From Bryoerythrophyllum caledonicum (lineage: Eukaryota; Streptophyta; Bryopsida; Pottiales; Pottiaceae), in assembly GCA_963971425.1 (NCBI GenBank), contig OZ020519.1:11424028-11488027 (forward strand): 64,000 nucleotides of DNA, given 5' to 3'. The position numbers were made by a program, and so were the translations under genes. Positions 12,101-26,107 of this stretch are shown piece by piece (position 1 is the first letter of the stretch; every line of letters starts with the position of its first letter). The notes beneath the pieces are model-generated. The model made no database searches, was not told the DNA's origin, and saw only the letters and a list, made by a program, of their open reading frames with translations.

Positions 12101-12514
12101 GAAAATCTCAGGAGAAGAAGAGCAAAACTAACAACAGAACATCTGAAAATCTCTAATGCATTTATGCATATACCTGATGCGAATGGAGGATATAACTGGG
12201 ACTTTTAATGTCAGGAATTATCGGCAAGACATGACCTACCTCTTGGTTGCACACAGCTTGGCACGAATCTCCCCTTCAAGTGTAACCAGCTATCCTAAAG
12301 CACCTCATCTACATCTTTCAACATGAAACCCATACAAAAACCTAAGAGTTGTTGCCTTGCAGTTCAAGAGAGAACAGATGCAAAGAATCAGACACACTGA
12401 GTTGCAGAAACTCAACTAACAAGTGATTCAAGTACTAGTAAGACTAATATAAGCTACGTCGTTAGGTAGTTCACAAGAATAAGAGTGTCGTGCCAAGCTG
12501 TAGCATCCAAGGAG
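9136..12514. repeat. Dispersed 26-bp repeat, three copies
   Basis: The block 'cgtgccaagctgtgtgcatc' plus 'caag' occurs at 9139-9163 (+), as its reverse complement at 12241-12267, and as a 1-2 nt deleted form at 12489-12512 (+). A weaker partial copy is near 11081-11105. The outer pair is inverted, about 3.1 kb apart, and could be the end of a decayed element. Confidence 0.5.
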
Positions 12515-13889
12515 TGGCATGCAATGAAACTCCGAATGTCAGCGACTCTGTTCCACCACTGAGGAGCAAGGAGTGCTGCTCAACACCTATCAATATACTC
12601 CACACCAGAAAGCCTCCAGAATATTGAACAGTAGCCAGCAACTGCACTCGTAATACTACTTCTACTACTGCAATCACCACTCGCAGTGCTACTGCGACTT
12701 ATACACGAGGATTCATCGAGATTCTCGTCAATAACCTGGCCCCTCTTTTTTGGATTTTCACCAAAAATCATCACGGTGTCAATGCTGGATTCAGCATGAA
12801 GTTTCCATGTAGATCAGAGCTATTTACAGCCCAGCCCACCTCTTTATCTCTCCATCGCTTAATGTATCTGTGCCTAAGATTTCTGATGATTATCCATGGA
12901 TCCATCCGCAAACATCTCGGTTTAGTTTACCTCAGAAAAGGGTAACTATATCCAGATCAGAGCTTTGGAGTATCATCAAGGCCACTTTCTAACATCGACA
13001 TAAAAATCTGAGAGCTTAGTGGTCCGTCTAGCTCCTAATTTAAACCCCTGAAGGACCAAGTGTCTATTCACTTTGAATACAATTATCTTTTAATCCGTAC
13101 GGTGAAAATTCACAATTTTTTTACCAAGTTATCTTATGTAAGTTTAGAAGAAGATCCTACGGTTACATCCTCAAAAGGTTCATCGTGGCAGTTTATAATC
13201 AATGGAGAGGTTTAAGTGAATGATTGTCGGACTGATCTTTCAGGAAGAAGACATGAGAGATGACTTTCTATGGCTACTACGAATGAAATTTGCAAGATAT
13301 TTGAGGAGCTGCCCAGAAGTCAATGGCGGGATGGCAGCAGGAGAGGAGAGACGTGGGGCCGGAGCTACGGGTTAGATGACACCTGATACGAAATGGCTCC
13401 TGATTTTTTCATGAAGCTGCAGGGATTGCTGGCTCCTCGTCCACCCGGCAGCTTGCGGAAAGGCCGCTGAACTGGCATGATTGCGCCATCTTGACGTCCG
13501 CTAACTTATCCCCTGTCACGATGCGAAGACATTGTACAAAAAGCATTATCTGCGTCCAGGAAGCACACCAGGAAGGTAGCCCAACCCTGCATCAAGGTTG
13601 AATTAGTAATCTCATTAACTAAGCGAGAGGATAAAGCTGCTGGCGGAAGTCAATGACCGCAGGAAATTTTAATTCTCCACCTTTGATATGATGACAATAG
13701 AGACCCTAACTACCGGGCTTGATGTAATATACAAAAAACTCTGATGTAATGACACAAAGAACTATTTACTACCTCTGACTAAAATACAACTGAGATGTTG
13801 ATCTCCCCCTCCTCAGCTTGCAGCAATCTCATGTGGAGGCTACTGAGAACCTTTGTTCCTATCCAATATGAGGCAAGGGAAATTGAGCT

Positions 13890-16800
13890 CTACTCAACTT
13901 TCGTGTATTCCATAAGGATATAGGGTGCTCTATATATTTTGATCAACGTCCAGAACAAGCCTTCCTCCAGCTCCAGCTCCCCGGCTGCTCGAGCTGCGTA
14001 TATGTCCTCGCAAATAGCAATTAACCTGGCACAACCAAGGCTTCTTGTCAATAGAAACTTCTTTCCAGGTAGAAAAAGGCATGGGAACCTTCTGAATGCA
14101 ACAGGAAGCGCATACTAGCTAAATCAAGGGGGCGATGGATCCCGTAGGAAATCAGTCACAAGGAGTAAAATAGAAAATAGAAGTCAGGCCCATTTCAGAC
14201 CAGCGACTGGACATAAGAGAAATATACGAGGGTAATAGATCATGGCAAACATCATCCAGGTCCCTGGGATATTTTGCCTTTGTCCGGTCGCTGGTATGAA
14301 GTGCGCCTTAATGATAGAAAGCGCGGCACCTATCACAAGCAGGGAAGTTTTCGTATGGGATTCGCATGCGGATATCAGCACACTGCAATCGAATGAACCT
14401 CCCCACTGCCAACACAAATGTTAAGTACAGGCTCCAAATGCTGAACCTACTGAGCGTCTCACCCAGAAGCCCCTCTGCACGCACATACAACAATTTTGCA
14501 TTAGTTTTCACCTTGACCATCAAACCGGCACTGCGCAAATAACAAGAAGACAGCCCTGGAGGGAGGGGAGATGCATATTTGAATTTAGATTTATCTTTGA
14601 TTTGCGATAGAAATGATAAACTGAAACAGACTTACTTGGAGGAACTTCCTCAGACACGGTGACGGCTGCTGGACCCATCATTGAACCACAATCACTTGCA
14701 AGGCTCGCGTCCCGCTCAAAAGACCACCATGTGTGTCCGTTTTCTCGTTTCAGTGTCAAGTTGCCAGAAACGAAAACCTGACAACAAAATTCACCACAGA
14801 AAATGTGACGGAAAATCAATCAGAAAATTACAATCAAGAATCAATGCTGCACCGGTTTGAACTTGAAGACATCTACATGGATGACAAGCTTACATCATGA
14901 GAGCTTTCAAGCATATGCACGTCACCAGAGCCTGGAACCCTGAAATATTGAGGGTAAAAATTCTCAATGTAGATGGAGTCCGAGGATCCATTCAGAACCG
15001 CCTTCAACTGGTCAGGTAACACGTTAATTTTTTCTTGAGGGTTGGGTGGGTACGAAGCCAACTCTTTCTCCTTGGGACGGTCGCGGTGAAAGTCCCACCA
15101 GCAGTTGAACACAAGGTCATCCGAATCAATCGAATGGATCAAGCTTTTTAGAGTTGCTGGAGGGATGAGCCACAGGGAAGCCCCATCCGGTTCACAGCAA
15201 ATCACTTGCACATCACGAGGATCATATCCTCCCAAGACGGCACGATGCTCATCCGGGAACAATTTGTCTGTCATCGTGTGGTTGTGGCACAGCCCTGTCT
15301 CATACAGCTTGAACACTCCACCCGCTGTTTTCACAGAGATCCCCGCGTGCACATCCATCACGAGGTTTGGAGTGTTTGTTGGATTTCCACTGCTGTAGAT
15401 CTGTAAGACAATCCGAGTCATCAGCAATCACGAGATGGAAACAACAATTAGATAAATACACGAATCCACACCTTTAGATGGGCGTCACAAGACAGCCAAC
15501 ACTAAGGCAGTCATAGGCAAAGAAACTTCACGTAAGAAGACCACAGCAAAATGATTCAGATATTTGTTTGGTGACCCGAATTTCAATAAGATATCCCTCT
15601 TTTGATTTGTAATATTACTCTTAAGATATGGACAAGCTCGGTGGTCTCTCAACTAGAATCCTTATTGGGTTTGATAAAATAAAGAACTCTACTTCTAGCC
15701 GCCTTTTAGAATGAAGGAGAGGTCATGTTGTACCATGAATCTTAGCCGTATTTTTCCTCTTTGAGCTGATATAGAGCTACTTAGGGCTGATTTTAAATGA
15801 GAAAAGAGGTCACACCTCATGGTATCTTTGCCTCACTTCACAAATAACTTCACTGTATCAAGCAAGGGAAGATTAAGTACCAGCATGGGAGCCCAGATGA
15901 CACCAATCAAGATTGCGAAAAGGAGGACTCCACTGCAGAACTTGATCCACATCCCCTGCTTTTCGCCCAGCCGATGCTTCTCTCGATTGAGCTTATTATC
16001 ACATTGAACCAAAAACAGGCTTCCATAGATATCCTCAAGCTGCAGTCCATTTCGCAGGCAAATATTTAGTGTCAAATAAAGATTGTACTGCCAGATTATA
16101 AAGAGGTAACTACCCCAGTCATTCATGGAATGAAGAAGAGTACCTTAAGCCAGTCGTACATGTTGAGAGCTGTGGTGGTGCAAGACCAGTCAAGAACACA
16201 CCGAAGCTCAAAGAGGAAAGGAATCGCACGGTACAAGCGGAAACAGTTCCAGCTCATAAGATTGACCTTTCTTGCCAGGAACTGCCCGTATAAAGCACTT
16301 TTATGAGGGAGACCATACTTAATTTGGATGGCTTGTAACGCCAAAGACAGCGCCTTCATCATATAGAATATCCTCAGCGGTAAGAAATGGAAATCGCGCT
16401 TCGTTTTTGTATCTGCAGTTTCATGATCCTCAATACTCCACACAAACTGTGACACATATCCCGTGTAGAGCACTAGGCTGCAAAGATAATAAACCACCTT
16501 TCCAAATGCAAATGAAGAAAGGTAGAGCACCCGGTCCACAACAATCAGGAAGAACAACGTCTGCAGAGTAAGAAACCACCACTTGTCTCAGTACCAGTGG
16601 TTTTGCTTGCCACACTGCTGATGAAGGATATAAGTAACTTGCATTGTTCACATCCAATATAAAGTAAGCTAGAAAATGGTAACTCTAAAACTAGAATGGT
16701 TTACAAAGTACTTACCATCAGAACGAGGATGAAACCTTTCGAAAACTGGTCCTCCAAGGTAGTAGTATCAAACAACCCGGAGCTATGTTTCATAAGAGGC

Positions 16801-19800
16801 TGATAAAAGAGCGCCACAAATGAGAAAGTGAGGAGCTCGGTCCCAAAAATGTAGGCATACAAATCCACCTCCCGTTTGCCTCCAGGAATCACAGAAAGGA
16901 TTGGGTACGGAAACCTGGTCACTTCAAGCAAGTTCTCGTCTTTAGCTCTGAGTAGTTCATCAGCGAGGTCGGCGGCCGGTGTCAGAGAGATGTGCTGAGC
17001 GTCCACCAAAGAAGATGTTTGAGATGGGGCAACATAGATGACCTCCAGCACAGCCAGAGCAGTTTCAGGCCTGTCAGGGCTGTTCTCGATGCTTTCCACC
17101 CGAACTCGGCTGCAATACTTCATGTCAAGAGCGTCAGAGTTGAACGATCTTGACTGTCGCACAGCCGCCAGGAGCCGATTGAATCCAGACTCAATTGTTT
17201 CCGGTTGTATTCCTGCTTCTGGCCACTCGCCCACTTCCATGGAGACCTGCACAAAATGAGGCGGCGCTTCACTGCCACTCGTCAAGGCTTGGAAATACCT
17301 CAACATCCCCAGTCTCAGGCTTGTGAACCAACCGGCAACCTGTGCCACCCACGCCCAAATTCTCTGTGATAAAGGTAACCGCGTGGACAAACCAGTCTGA
17401 CTCTCATGGTCTGGCACCCGGCGGATTGATGTGAAAGAACTAGATTCGTTCACTAGCATCCACTCCCCATCCCGGGCCTTGATTGAGCTCTGCACCAACG
17501 TTGCCAAATAGACCAAGAACAGCGGGAGCACGCTCAGAACAAATGAGTGCGTCATCTCACCCCCCGGAATGCCAAACTTCTTCAACCATGGTGGAATATA
17601 CTGGTCAGAACAGTGCTGCTGGTGGATCTGGTAGCAATATTGCAACAGAATATTGAACTCGATGTAGATCAGCATGGCCAACCAGAAGTACTGACTGGGT
17701 CCAGGGTTCACCAGCAAGGCATAAAGGAAGAGCACAGCTGGGAACATCAGCGTCAGGAAGCTGAAGTTCCAAACGTACACCAGGATGAAGAAGAAGTAGC
17801 AGACGAGGTCTGTGTTGGCTCGCAGCTGCGAGTAGATGAAGTAGAAGATCATGAAGAGCCGCCGCCATGTGTCGTTCATGTGAGATTGCTGGTGAGAAAT
17901 TTCATCCGCTGAGACTTTCGGTGGCACTTTGGAATTATCCACGAGCTCCTGAATGGTGATCTCCTCTTTCTCCACAGAAACGTGATCCTCCTCTGCAGAG
18001 GACCCTTCTGTGCTATCATCCTCATTTTCAAGGTTCAATAGCCCCACCAGGTTTGCAAGGGCCTTGTTTCCAAGGTTCTGCACTTGAGCAACCCCTTCCT
18101 CCAGCAACTGGACGCCTGACATGATAACCTGCCTGGACTGATGCTCACCATGCTTTCGTTCGTGAGCACTAACATCAGACCCGGTTTTGCGGTGGTCACC
18201 TCCGGCTAGTTTCTCCATGACTACAGCGTCTTCAACGCTCCTCGACTTCTTCTTAACAGCAGGCTTCCTCCTGCGCACGCCTCTGTGCTCACCGTCACTT
18301 TCTTCAGACTCTCCACGTGCAGGATCCTTCTCGAAGCTGAGCCGTCTCTCTGTGCTACCATCAGGACCTCTGTTTGCAACGGTTTCAGATGCAATTCGCT
18401 CCAAAACTCTGGAGTTGTCAACCCGAGGCCGGGGCGAATGAGAGTAGGGCGAAGCTGAAGGTTGAATGCTCTTCTTGCGATCGGCAAGCTCGTACTGAGG
18501 ACCAGTCGAATCAAGCACATCCAATCGCAGTTGCATGTGAAGCATGTCATGTTTCATCTTGTCAACTTGCTCTCGACGATGGTGTTTCCGTTCCTCCATT
18601 TCACGAATCCGCTGCAGCTGTTCCTTCTTCCAGGCTGCCTTGTCTTCCTGGAAATCAGAAATTACAGAAGCTGCAATAAATGAAAGTGGGCATTGCAGAT
18701 AGAATCACCAATAAATGCCTCACTCTTAATACTTCAGTTATCCTGCTCACACAAACACTTCGCACAAAGAGAAAGCTTACTGAAGCATCAAGAGATAACT
18801 CACCTGCGCATGAGCGCGTGCCTCCACTTGCTGCGCCTCAAGGTAACGCAAGACTTGCTCAAACTCACGGGACCGGAATATATGAGCTTGAAGACCAACC
18901 AAGCAGAAGATGGTGATGTCAACCAGGGCAGACCTTTCCGTGATACGGAACCCATGGTCGTATTTGTAAAGACCAATGTAGGTCAACAGACCCTGAGGCA
19001 ATGTGCACGTCTGATCAGCTTCGAACCCAAAATAGGGCGCTTGATAGGTCAATGATGCGACAATAAGGATGAAATTGTACAGCCTCAGGAAGCGGAATAT
19101 CGTATTCCGACGCTGCATAATAGTGCCTCGCATACGGAAAAAGATGAGTGACATCGCCAGGTACCCCAAGTGAAGAACATCATACTGCAGCGTCCCCGTG
19201 ATAAACACAAGCAACAGGACCACGTGAAGAAGGTGGCGGTAGAAGGCAAATCGTAAGTAGTCCAGCCACGTCCACTGACCTGTGGTTTCATATGATATCT
19301 CCTTCCACGCCAATCGGTCGCTTGCAGGCAAGATGCGGGCGTGTAAGGAGCGTGGATCCAGCACTCCAGCTGCCATGTTCGCATGCAGTTGGAAGCACGC
19401 TACTATAAACACCACAAAATGAGCCACCAGCATTTGACGATCGTCAACTGTGAGTCCTGCCAACGTCAAAACACTTAATGTCCATCAGTAGATGATTAAG
19501 ATAAAAAAAAATCATCCACATAAACCACCTCCTCGAGACCTCATGTCGCTATATATCAAATCACACTGACGATGGTTTTCAAATTCAGAAAATACTGGAC
19601 CGCACGTTTCTATCGATAGCGCTATGACTGATCATATCGAGGACGAGAGACCTATAAAGTATCCACAATACAGGACTACCACAAGCAACAAAGGAGGCAG
19701 TGTGCGTAACGTACCCAACCAGCACTGCCAGCAAAAGAAGTTGTGGCTGGTGTAGCTGCTCCAACATTGAACACACTGAAGGTGTGAATCCGGGGCGTGG

Positions 19801-22800
19801 AGAGGGGGCACGGTCCACGGTGGAGGGGCTCGACCAAGGACAGCATACTCCGTGATCATTATACACGCAAACATCACAACAAAGAGTGGCCACAGAACCC
19901 GGAGAGTTCGTCGTTGCAGCATGATGCAAAGGGCCAAGATGAATATGTAGAAGAGCGAAAACACGTTTAGAAGGGCAAAGCTGGACAACAGCAGCGCAAA
20001 CATGCTGAGCTCGAGACCATAGAGCTGACAAAAGTGCTCTATCCTGTGCTTGAATATAATGCTCAATGTTCGCAGCTGAGCCTCGTACCTTTCCTGCTCA
20101 GACATCCTGTAACTTCAGTAACATCTCAATCATGAATGGCAGGACAAAACCATACATATTTCTTCCTGGCAGGACTAGAGATTCAACAAAATTGTTTATG
20201 AAACAGACCTGTCTTAACAGAAGCATGCCTCTCCTTGTCCATTTTCTGCTCTCCGACAGGCTTCCCCATGGGGACTCCAGCTTGGGACGCCCATTGGCAT
20301 CGTTGAGATTGCTGCCTAAGACAGATTGCTTCGGTCTGGAAACTGAGTCTGATTCAGAGGTCGAAGTTGGATAGAAGCTCTGGGTTCTCACAGCCGGTTG
20401 TTTTTCACTGCCAGATCCCCTTTTCTGAGTCTTGTCCAGCAACGGATCAGTAATGCCAGAATGGCGCACGCTGCTGCCAACGCGCCGTAAATAGGGAGGG
20501 AAGAGTAAACAGGGCTCCCCATAATGCTCATCCACACGGAAAGAAGCTGGCAAGAGCGCAAACCATCCTAATGTGGTGCATTTCAAAATGCCCATCGTCA
20601 ATACGAGCACCCGGCTCCGCAACCCTAACTCAAGGCCCCAGAACCCGCCTTCAAATACCCTCAGCCCAAGCCAATATGCAAACTCGCCATGTGCTTGGTC
20701 CGGGAACATCTCCGCATTCTGACCCCACATCTGGTACAGGTACTCAACCATGATGACGAAGGAGGTGTAAAGGACATATGTCTGGCCTGGAAGGGGAGAG
20801 GTCTTGGACATGTTGCAAGTCACAACAAGCATGATCAGGTAGAAGAATCCGAGCGCGCTCACAGGAGTTATGGCTGCATAAAACACAGCTATGGAGAGGA
20901 GCTTCCCTGTGTGCAGGATCAGGAGCCGCTTGATGAGGCCCACGACTCCAGAGTTGGAGTCATCGTAGGAACTCCTTTCCTCCGGCGCAAGAGCTTTTTG
21001 GTTACGCTCAAATTTGTACACTTCCATGACGATGAGAATGGCCAGTGGGTCCCAGAGATGCTGAAACAATGATGCCGCAGGGTCAAATCCGAGGTAAAGC
21101 TGAAGCGGTACCCGTGCGTCCACATACTGTTGCACTATTGGAAAGGCACTCAAGATATAGCGAATAATGAAGACAACTGCGGAATACATCAACAGCGGAA
21201 ACCAGAGACGCTCTTCGGTTTTCCCAACAGCCTGTCGCCCAATTATCCAAAACAGGAGAAGGACAAGGTATCCAAAGGCTATGTAATTCTGCGGGACGCT
21301 GTAGACCACAAGAAGTACAGTTCCATAAGCGATGTATGTGCTGAACATGTGATAAGTACCCCTTATTTTCTCTCCTGTTGCAGCAAGAAATTTTGAGACC
21401 CAGTGAGCTGCAGCAACAACACCCAAAAAAAAAAGCGTCAGTCTAGAGAACCTTTCTAGATTGTAATTAAATCCCAGCATGTCTAGTAATCCAATGAACT
21501 AGCTGCGATGAGACAGGTTTCCAGTAAAAAAATCTGAAAGGCATAATCATATTCACCTTCTAGAACACAGAAAAGCAATCTAAAGAATAGATTTGGTTAC
21601 ATATGAATGCACCTGAATTATCACTTTCTTGTTGAAGTTCATTGAAATTGGTGGAGGCATATACAGACAAGAGGATTGAGCGGCCATTTCCAGTTCTGAG
21701 TATGCCCCACCCAAGTGGCGGTTGAGGGCTCTGCTGCACCGCCGCTGATAACGAGCTTGCAACTTTAAGCCCGTGATTCTGCACGGATGAGAACACCAAT
21801 AGAACTGCTATGCTCACAAAATCTTCAACCTTGGCGGTGTGCCATATACCTGCAAGTAGCCACCAAATATGAGCAAGCTAAGATCCTCTGTAAAAAAAAC
21901 ACCATTGTAGAGGCAGTAGCACAACAGATTAAATCCACTCTCACATAAAATTAAAGCTATGGGATGGTTCAGCAATCAACCTACGAGGGAGAAAATAGGC
22001 TTCAGCGTCTCAGAATGCTCAGCAAGATGTGCTGATATCCAATCCAGCTGTAGAAGGTAGAGCAATGCAAAGTGCAGCTCACAAAGCAGGATCAGAGACT
22101 GTCTTGTGGCCTTCGCCACAGATGAACTCAGCAAGTACGAAAGGAAAAATCCCACTGCATTCAACCACACACTCAGCATCAAATTTTTCAGTCACAAAGT
22201 AAAAATCTTATGGAGAAAACTCCGCTTGGTAGTAATCATATGCTGAATGCAACCTCGCAGTGATCTACATAACATCACAATAAGAAAACGAGCAAAGTAA
22301 ACGAGCCAAATCAGGAGGGCAATTTCGAGTTGGAAATCAGAACCTCTATTTCATAAAAGGACAACGAAATGAATGCCAAAAACAGTTGAAAAAGATAGAC
22401 CAGAAAATCTGAATACTCACTGTAAACTGCATGCAGCAAACCATCCTTCATGCCCACATTAAAAATGAGAATCAATGATATTACATGCGCGCTTCTGCGA
22501 ACAACCCATGCTACCACTGCTAATATCATTAGCTTCTTGTCTTCACGTTCTGCATGAACAACAAAATATGTGTGAAGATACGAAATACATGTTATTGCGA
22601 GGAAATCGTTTCAAGAAGTGCCTCGAACATTAAGTAAAATCAGGCAACATAGATTGAACACTGACCTTCTTCTAGCGTCCCAACAGAGTCTTCCCCACTC
22701 GGGCTTTCTGATTCACCCAAGTTATGTAAGATGTTATTGCTGACAAAGATGTCTGTCGCGACAAGGAACCCCAATGCATACTGAGCAAAGATAAAGAGCC

Positions 22801-25582
22801 CCGGCGTAGAGTAGTGCCACAGCCCAATTAGGTGCCAGATCTCTGTACCCTGCAAAAGAAGAAAAGCAAATAGACGTGGTAAATAATGTAAACAACTTAG
22901 TTATTAAATTCATTGTATTGACATGAAAACTAAAGATTTCACTTCTTCAGACTCTAAAGCAAGTAATAACAGACTCCACTAATTTGCAGACGATTCCATT
23001 CCAAGTATCCTCACTTCTGTGAGACATTACGTACCAGGTCGAATTTGGAATTTACAATAGAAAACGCGGCGTTGAAAAAGTACGTGGTCGAGGCATACAG
23101 GAGAATAAAAACTAGAAGTACTGGATTGAGCTTTTGCAGGGTGCTGGCTGTGGGAAAGGCGAAGAAGATATAGCCCACATACAGCAGCAAAGCAAATGCA
23201 CATAGACTTGCATACACGAAGCTCCAACATACCAGCGCCACCATGCAAATCTGTCATAAAAAACCACAATGCCACAAATTGAGATTCTGATCCCATCTAC
23301 AAAACCACTGTGTATCGAATGTTATCATGAACATGGCCAAAAAAAATGTTTTCCTCATATTTCCGACAGCTCTAGACAATAGCATGAACATGTACCTCTC
23401 CAAACAAGCCCAGAATGAAGAAGAAAGAGCCAGGACTAGCAGCTAAGGAATCTTACAGGAAATCCATAAGTAAAGAAATTTATAGTAGCATGCTGAAAAG
23501 CAATTATCCGCCTTTGCTCTACAAGCCGCCTCCTCGAGTTCCTGCATCATAAAATTGAATCTCTTTATGAAGCGCAATCGAGGTTCAAACAACGACTAAG
23601 GCAAACAGAGAGCAACAAGAGAACCAACGTCTACAGGACAAACGGAGGAGCTACACATACATTGATTCTCTACGGCCGAGACCTTGATCGGAGGGCAGAA
23701 GGCTCTCTGTGAGCAAGTCGCTATCAGAACCTCTGAAACTGAAGGACCTTGCATTGCGACTGTAGCTTGTTGGTAAAGAGTCCCTACTCTCAGCAACTTG
23801 GTGTCTATGATCCTCATCCAAGTCATTCACTGCAACACAAAGCTGTCAATGAAGAAAGAGTCAGCGTCGAAATTTGAGTTTTCAACTTATTCCAATAAAA
23901 ACTCGTAAGCACTAATCTCTGAAACATACCAGCATGAAGAATCCAAAAAGCGCCACGCCTTGGACAGCCTCAGGCCATCCCATCTCCACCAGCGTACATT
24001 TGAATAAGCCAATGTATTCCGCGGCATCCTTCAGCTCCTGAGGAAATGCAATAGGAAGTTGGTACAGGTACTGTAGCAGGATATGGACTCCTGTGCAATA
24101 CATCAAAAGCCTCCATCCCCTACAAACCACCTCGACAAATAGACAAAATTAGCAACGAAATTATAGCTGCTAGAAACTTGAAATTAGGAGCAATGATCGC
24201 TTCCCTTTCAATTCTCTCCAACGCCACCACTGGCATGGCATAACGTTGTACATTCAATGACGATAATACTAAGCTATTGAGCTCAGCACATAAAAAGCAA
24301 GACAATACACTCAAACTAATATATACACGTTAAACCATTATTAAAATGAGACATAGCGAAAGACAAGGGATAAGCAACTACCTTGAGAGGCCAACAAAGT
24401 TACTCGTCATAGACCAATGAAGAAGCCCGGCACAGCAGAAGATGAAGTAAGGAAGAGCAATCCAAGATGGACGAGCCACTCCTGCTACCAACTGAACACT
24501 TGGGAGGACAAAGCTTATCAAGTTGGCCCTCCAGTGAAACAAATCCTCGTCTGCTGTCGATAACATCAAACAAACACAGCTTAAGATTCAGCATAATAAA
24601 TGGCTTCTGTGATTATCCGATATCAAACGAGGAGAATATGGCACACACCATAATACATAGGACCAGAGCCCTGCAATGTTGAATGTTGCTCATGATACAA
24701 AGCGCACGCGGCTGTTAAAGCCACTGCAAACTGCGGAGCCATGAGCAGGAACACTTGTGAACTGCTCTCCCATGGGTTCAGGCTGCTCCAACACACACAC
24801 AACACTCAGAAAACCAGACGCCAGATTTATTGTAATACTCTTTCCTCACTCTTGATAGCTGTTAGGTCAGTGGGAGAGCTTGGTGGTCTCTAAATTCAAG
24901 TTAGAGCTGCCTTTGAGAAGAAAGAAGGGGAGGTTCAATGAATCTCAGCCGCCTGTTTTCCTCTTTGACCTGATTATAGAAATTTGAAGCTGGTTTTAAT
25001 GAGAAAAGAGGTCAAAACTCATGGTTAAATCTTTGCCTCACTATTCGTCATTGAGGAAACGACTCCTACCTGGCGAGACCGAGAAGCTTCAGCCATTTGG
25101 AATCCAAAAAGCTTCCATCAACAGCGAACACTGTGCATCCAATTGCCACCAGTCCCTCGATCACAATCACCACAGTGGCCAGCAACACCACTGACATCCA
25201 TAGCCCTGACCTCGGGCGAGTGAAATCTGATAAAATAAAATAAAAAGGTCAATAAAATAATCTCATCAACAATCCGAGAAACCCTAACTCAAGGGAAAAA
25301 AACAACAATTCACCTCGTCGTTGGATTTTGAATTGGACCAGGAAGAACGTAATCAGGAAGCAAAGCGAGATCAAGCTCCAGCTCCCGAGAGCAGCTGCAA
25401 GAAAAGAAAAGAAAAAACAATAGCCCTCAGCCCTGAGAATTAGGGTTTAATACACCAAATATCCTCCTTAAAATCCTAAATCCTCCCTGAACAGAGAAAG
25501 CTCGATCAAACCACGAAGACTGAGACCGTGTACCGCAAACGAGCACCACCGGGGCGAACGCCCCGATTGCAGAAGCTTGCAT
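13890..25582 (-). CDS. PIEZO: PIEZO mechanosensitive ion channel
   Basis: A large multi-exon gene for a very long membrane protein (by rough estimate about 2,400-2,600 aa). Exon 1 (25582-25534) starts MQASAIGAF and joins in phase to an exon ending near 25308. Many exons of hydrophobic segments follow, the longest at about 18599-16701 and 21480-20098. The PIEZO signature PFx2Ex6W is intact as 'IPFLFELRCVLDW' (16187-16228). The C-terminal cap is at 15410-14640, followed by the pore-helix exon 14474-14330 ('GLLGETLSRFSIW', 'FIRLQC') and the last exon 14025-13890 ('CEDIYAARAAGELELEE'), with TAG at 13892-13890. PIEZO proteins are trimeric, stretch-gated cation channels of plasma membrane or, in moss and Arabidopsis, the vacuole. 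Two intronic SINE-like copies sit in it. I see no frame break, though not every exon border was traced. Confidence 0.93.
15600..15836 (+). repeat. Intronic SINE-like repeat, copy 2
   Basis: In a PIEZO intron, antisense to the gene. It shows 'acaagctcggtggtctctc', 'gaatgaaggagaggtcatg', 'gaatcttagccg' and the shared end 'ctcatggtatctttgcctcact'. Confidence 0.65.
24838..25046 (+). repeat. Intronic SINE-like repeat, copy 3
   Basis: In another PIEZO intron. This is the best-preserved copy: 'ctctttcctcactc' start, a tRNA D-arm-like stretch 'ggtcagtgggagagcttgg' (possible pol III A box), 'aggttcaatgaatctc' about 55 nt later (possible B box; consensus GGTTCGANNCC), and end 'aaatctttgcctcact'. Confidence 0.7.
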
Positions 25583-25954
25583 CCTTCTTCTTCTTCTTCT
25601 CCTTCACCCTGTGTCTCGGATTCTCATCCTCAAATCCGCCACCGCCACCGCGAGAAGAATCCTCCACGAAATCCTCACCTGCAAATGAAATTGGACACAG
25701 ATTGCTTCCGCCGCAATGAATGAGGTTGATTGAAAGGAGGAAATGAAAGCTATGGTACAGAATTCTATTAAAAAAACGATGAGTCGACACACAATTGAAG
25801 GAATGTCTGGCAACACGCGAAGCGATCTGAAGAGCGCACAGATCCGCCGCGCCTTGCGAGATGAGTGCAAATCCGTCACCAGAACCTAAAGCCGGTGCTA
25901 AGTGTTCTGAGAGGACATTATGAGGAGTAGAATCTATGAATCACAACAAAAGTG

Positions 25955-26059
25955 GCGGTTTTAGAGTTCGATAACGGTTTTGGGAGTTCTTTGGCGGTTT
26001 TGGGAGCTCCATAGCGGTTTTGGGAGTTCTTGGCGGTTTTGGGAGTTCTATGTCGGTTA
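25955..26059. repeat. 20-bp minisatellite upstream of PIEZO
   Basis: Units beginning 'cggttttgggagttct' start at 25955, 25975, 25995, 26015, 26034 and 26054 (last one partial), that is, a 19-20 bp period over five and a half copies. They lie about 370 bp upstream of the PIEZO start codon, so they are in its probable promoter. Confidence 0.85.
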
Positions 26060-26107
26060 ACAGGTTTTCGTTCTGTGACGGTTTAACCCCCTAAAGAACC
26101 GAGGAAA

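Larger units (their letters stand above)
7884..13889. other. Six-kb intergenic region between the NMNAT fusion and PIEZO
   Basis: I can support no complete gene here. It contains an inverted SINE fragment (about 8515-8585), an exon-like segment (8888-9019), three copies of a 26-bp repeat (9136, 12241, 12485) and, at about 13040-13215, a half copy of the fold-back element found at 26108-26472. Part of the right side may be PIEZO 3' UTR. A non-coding transcript is possible but cannot be seen from sequence. Confidence 0.5.

Noticed and set aside
24838..25046. A true tRNA gene in the PIEZO intron
   Set aside because: A- and B-box-like stretches are present but no cloverleaf with paired acceptor and anticodon stems can be drawn; a SINE-like repeat fits better.
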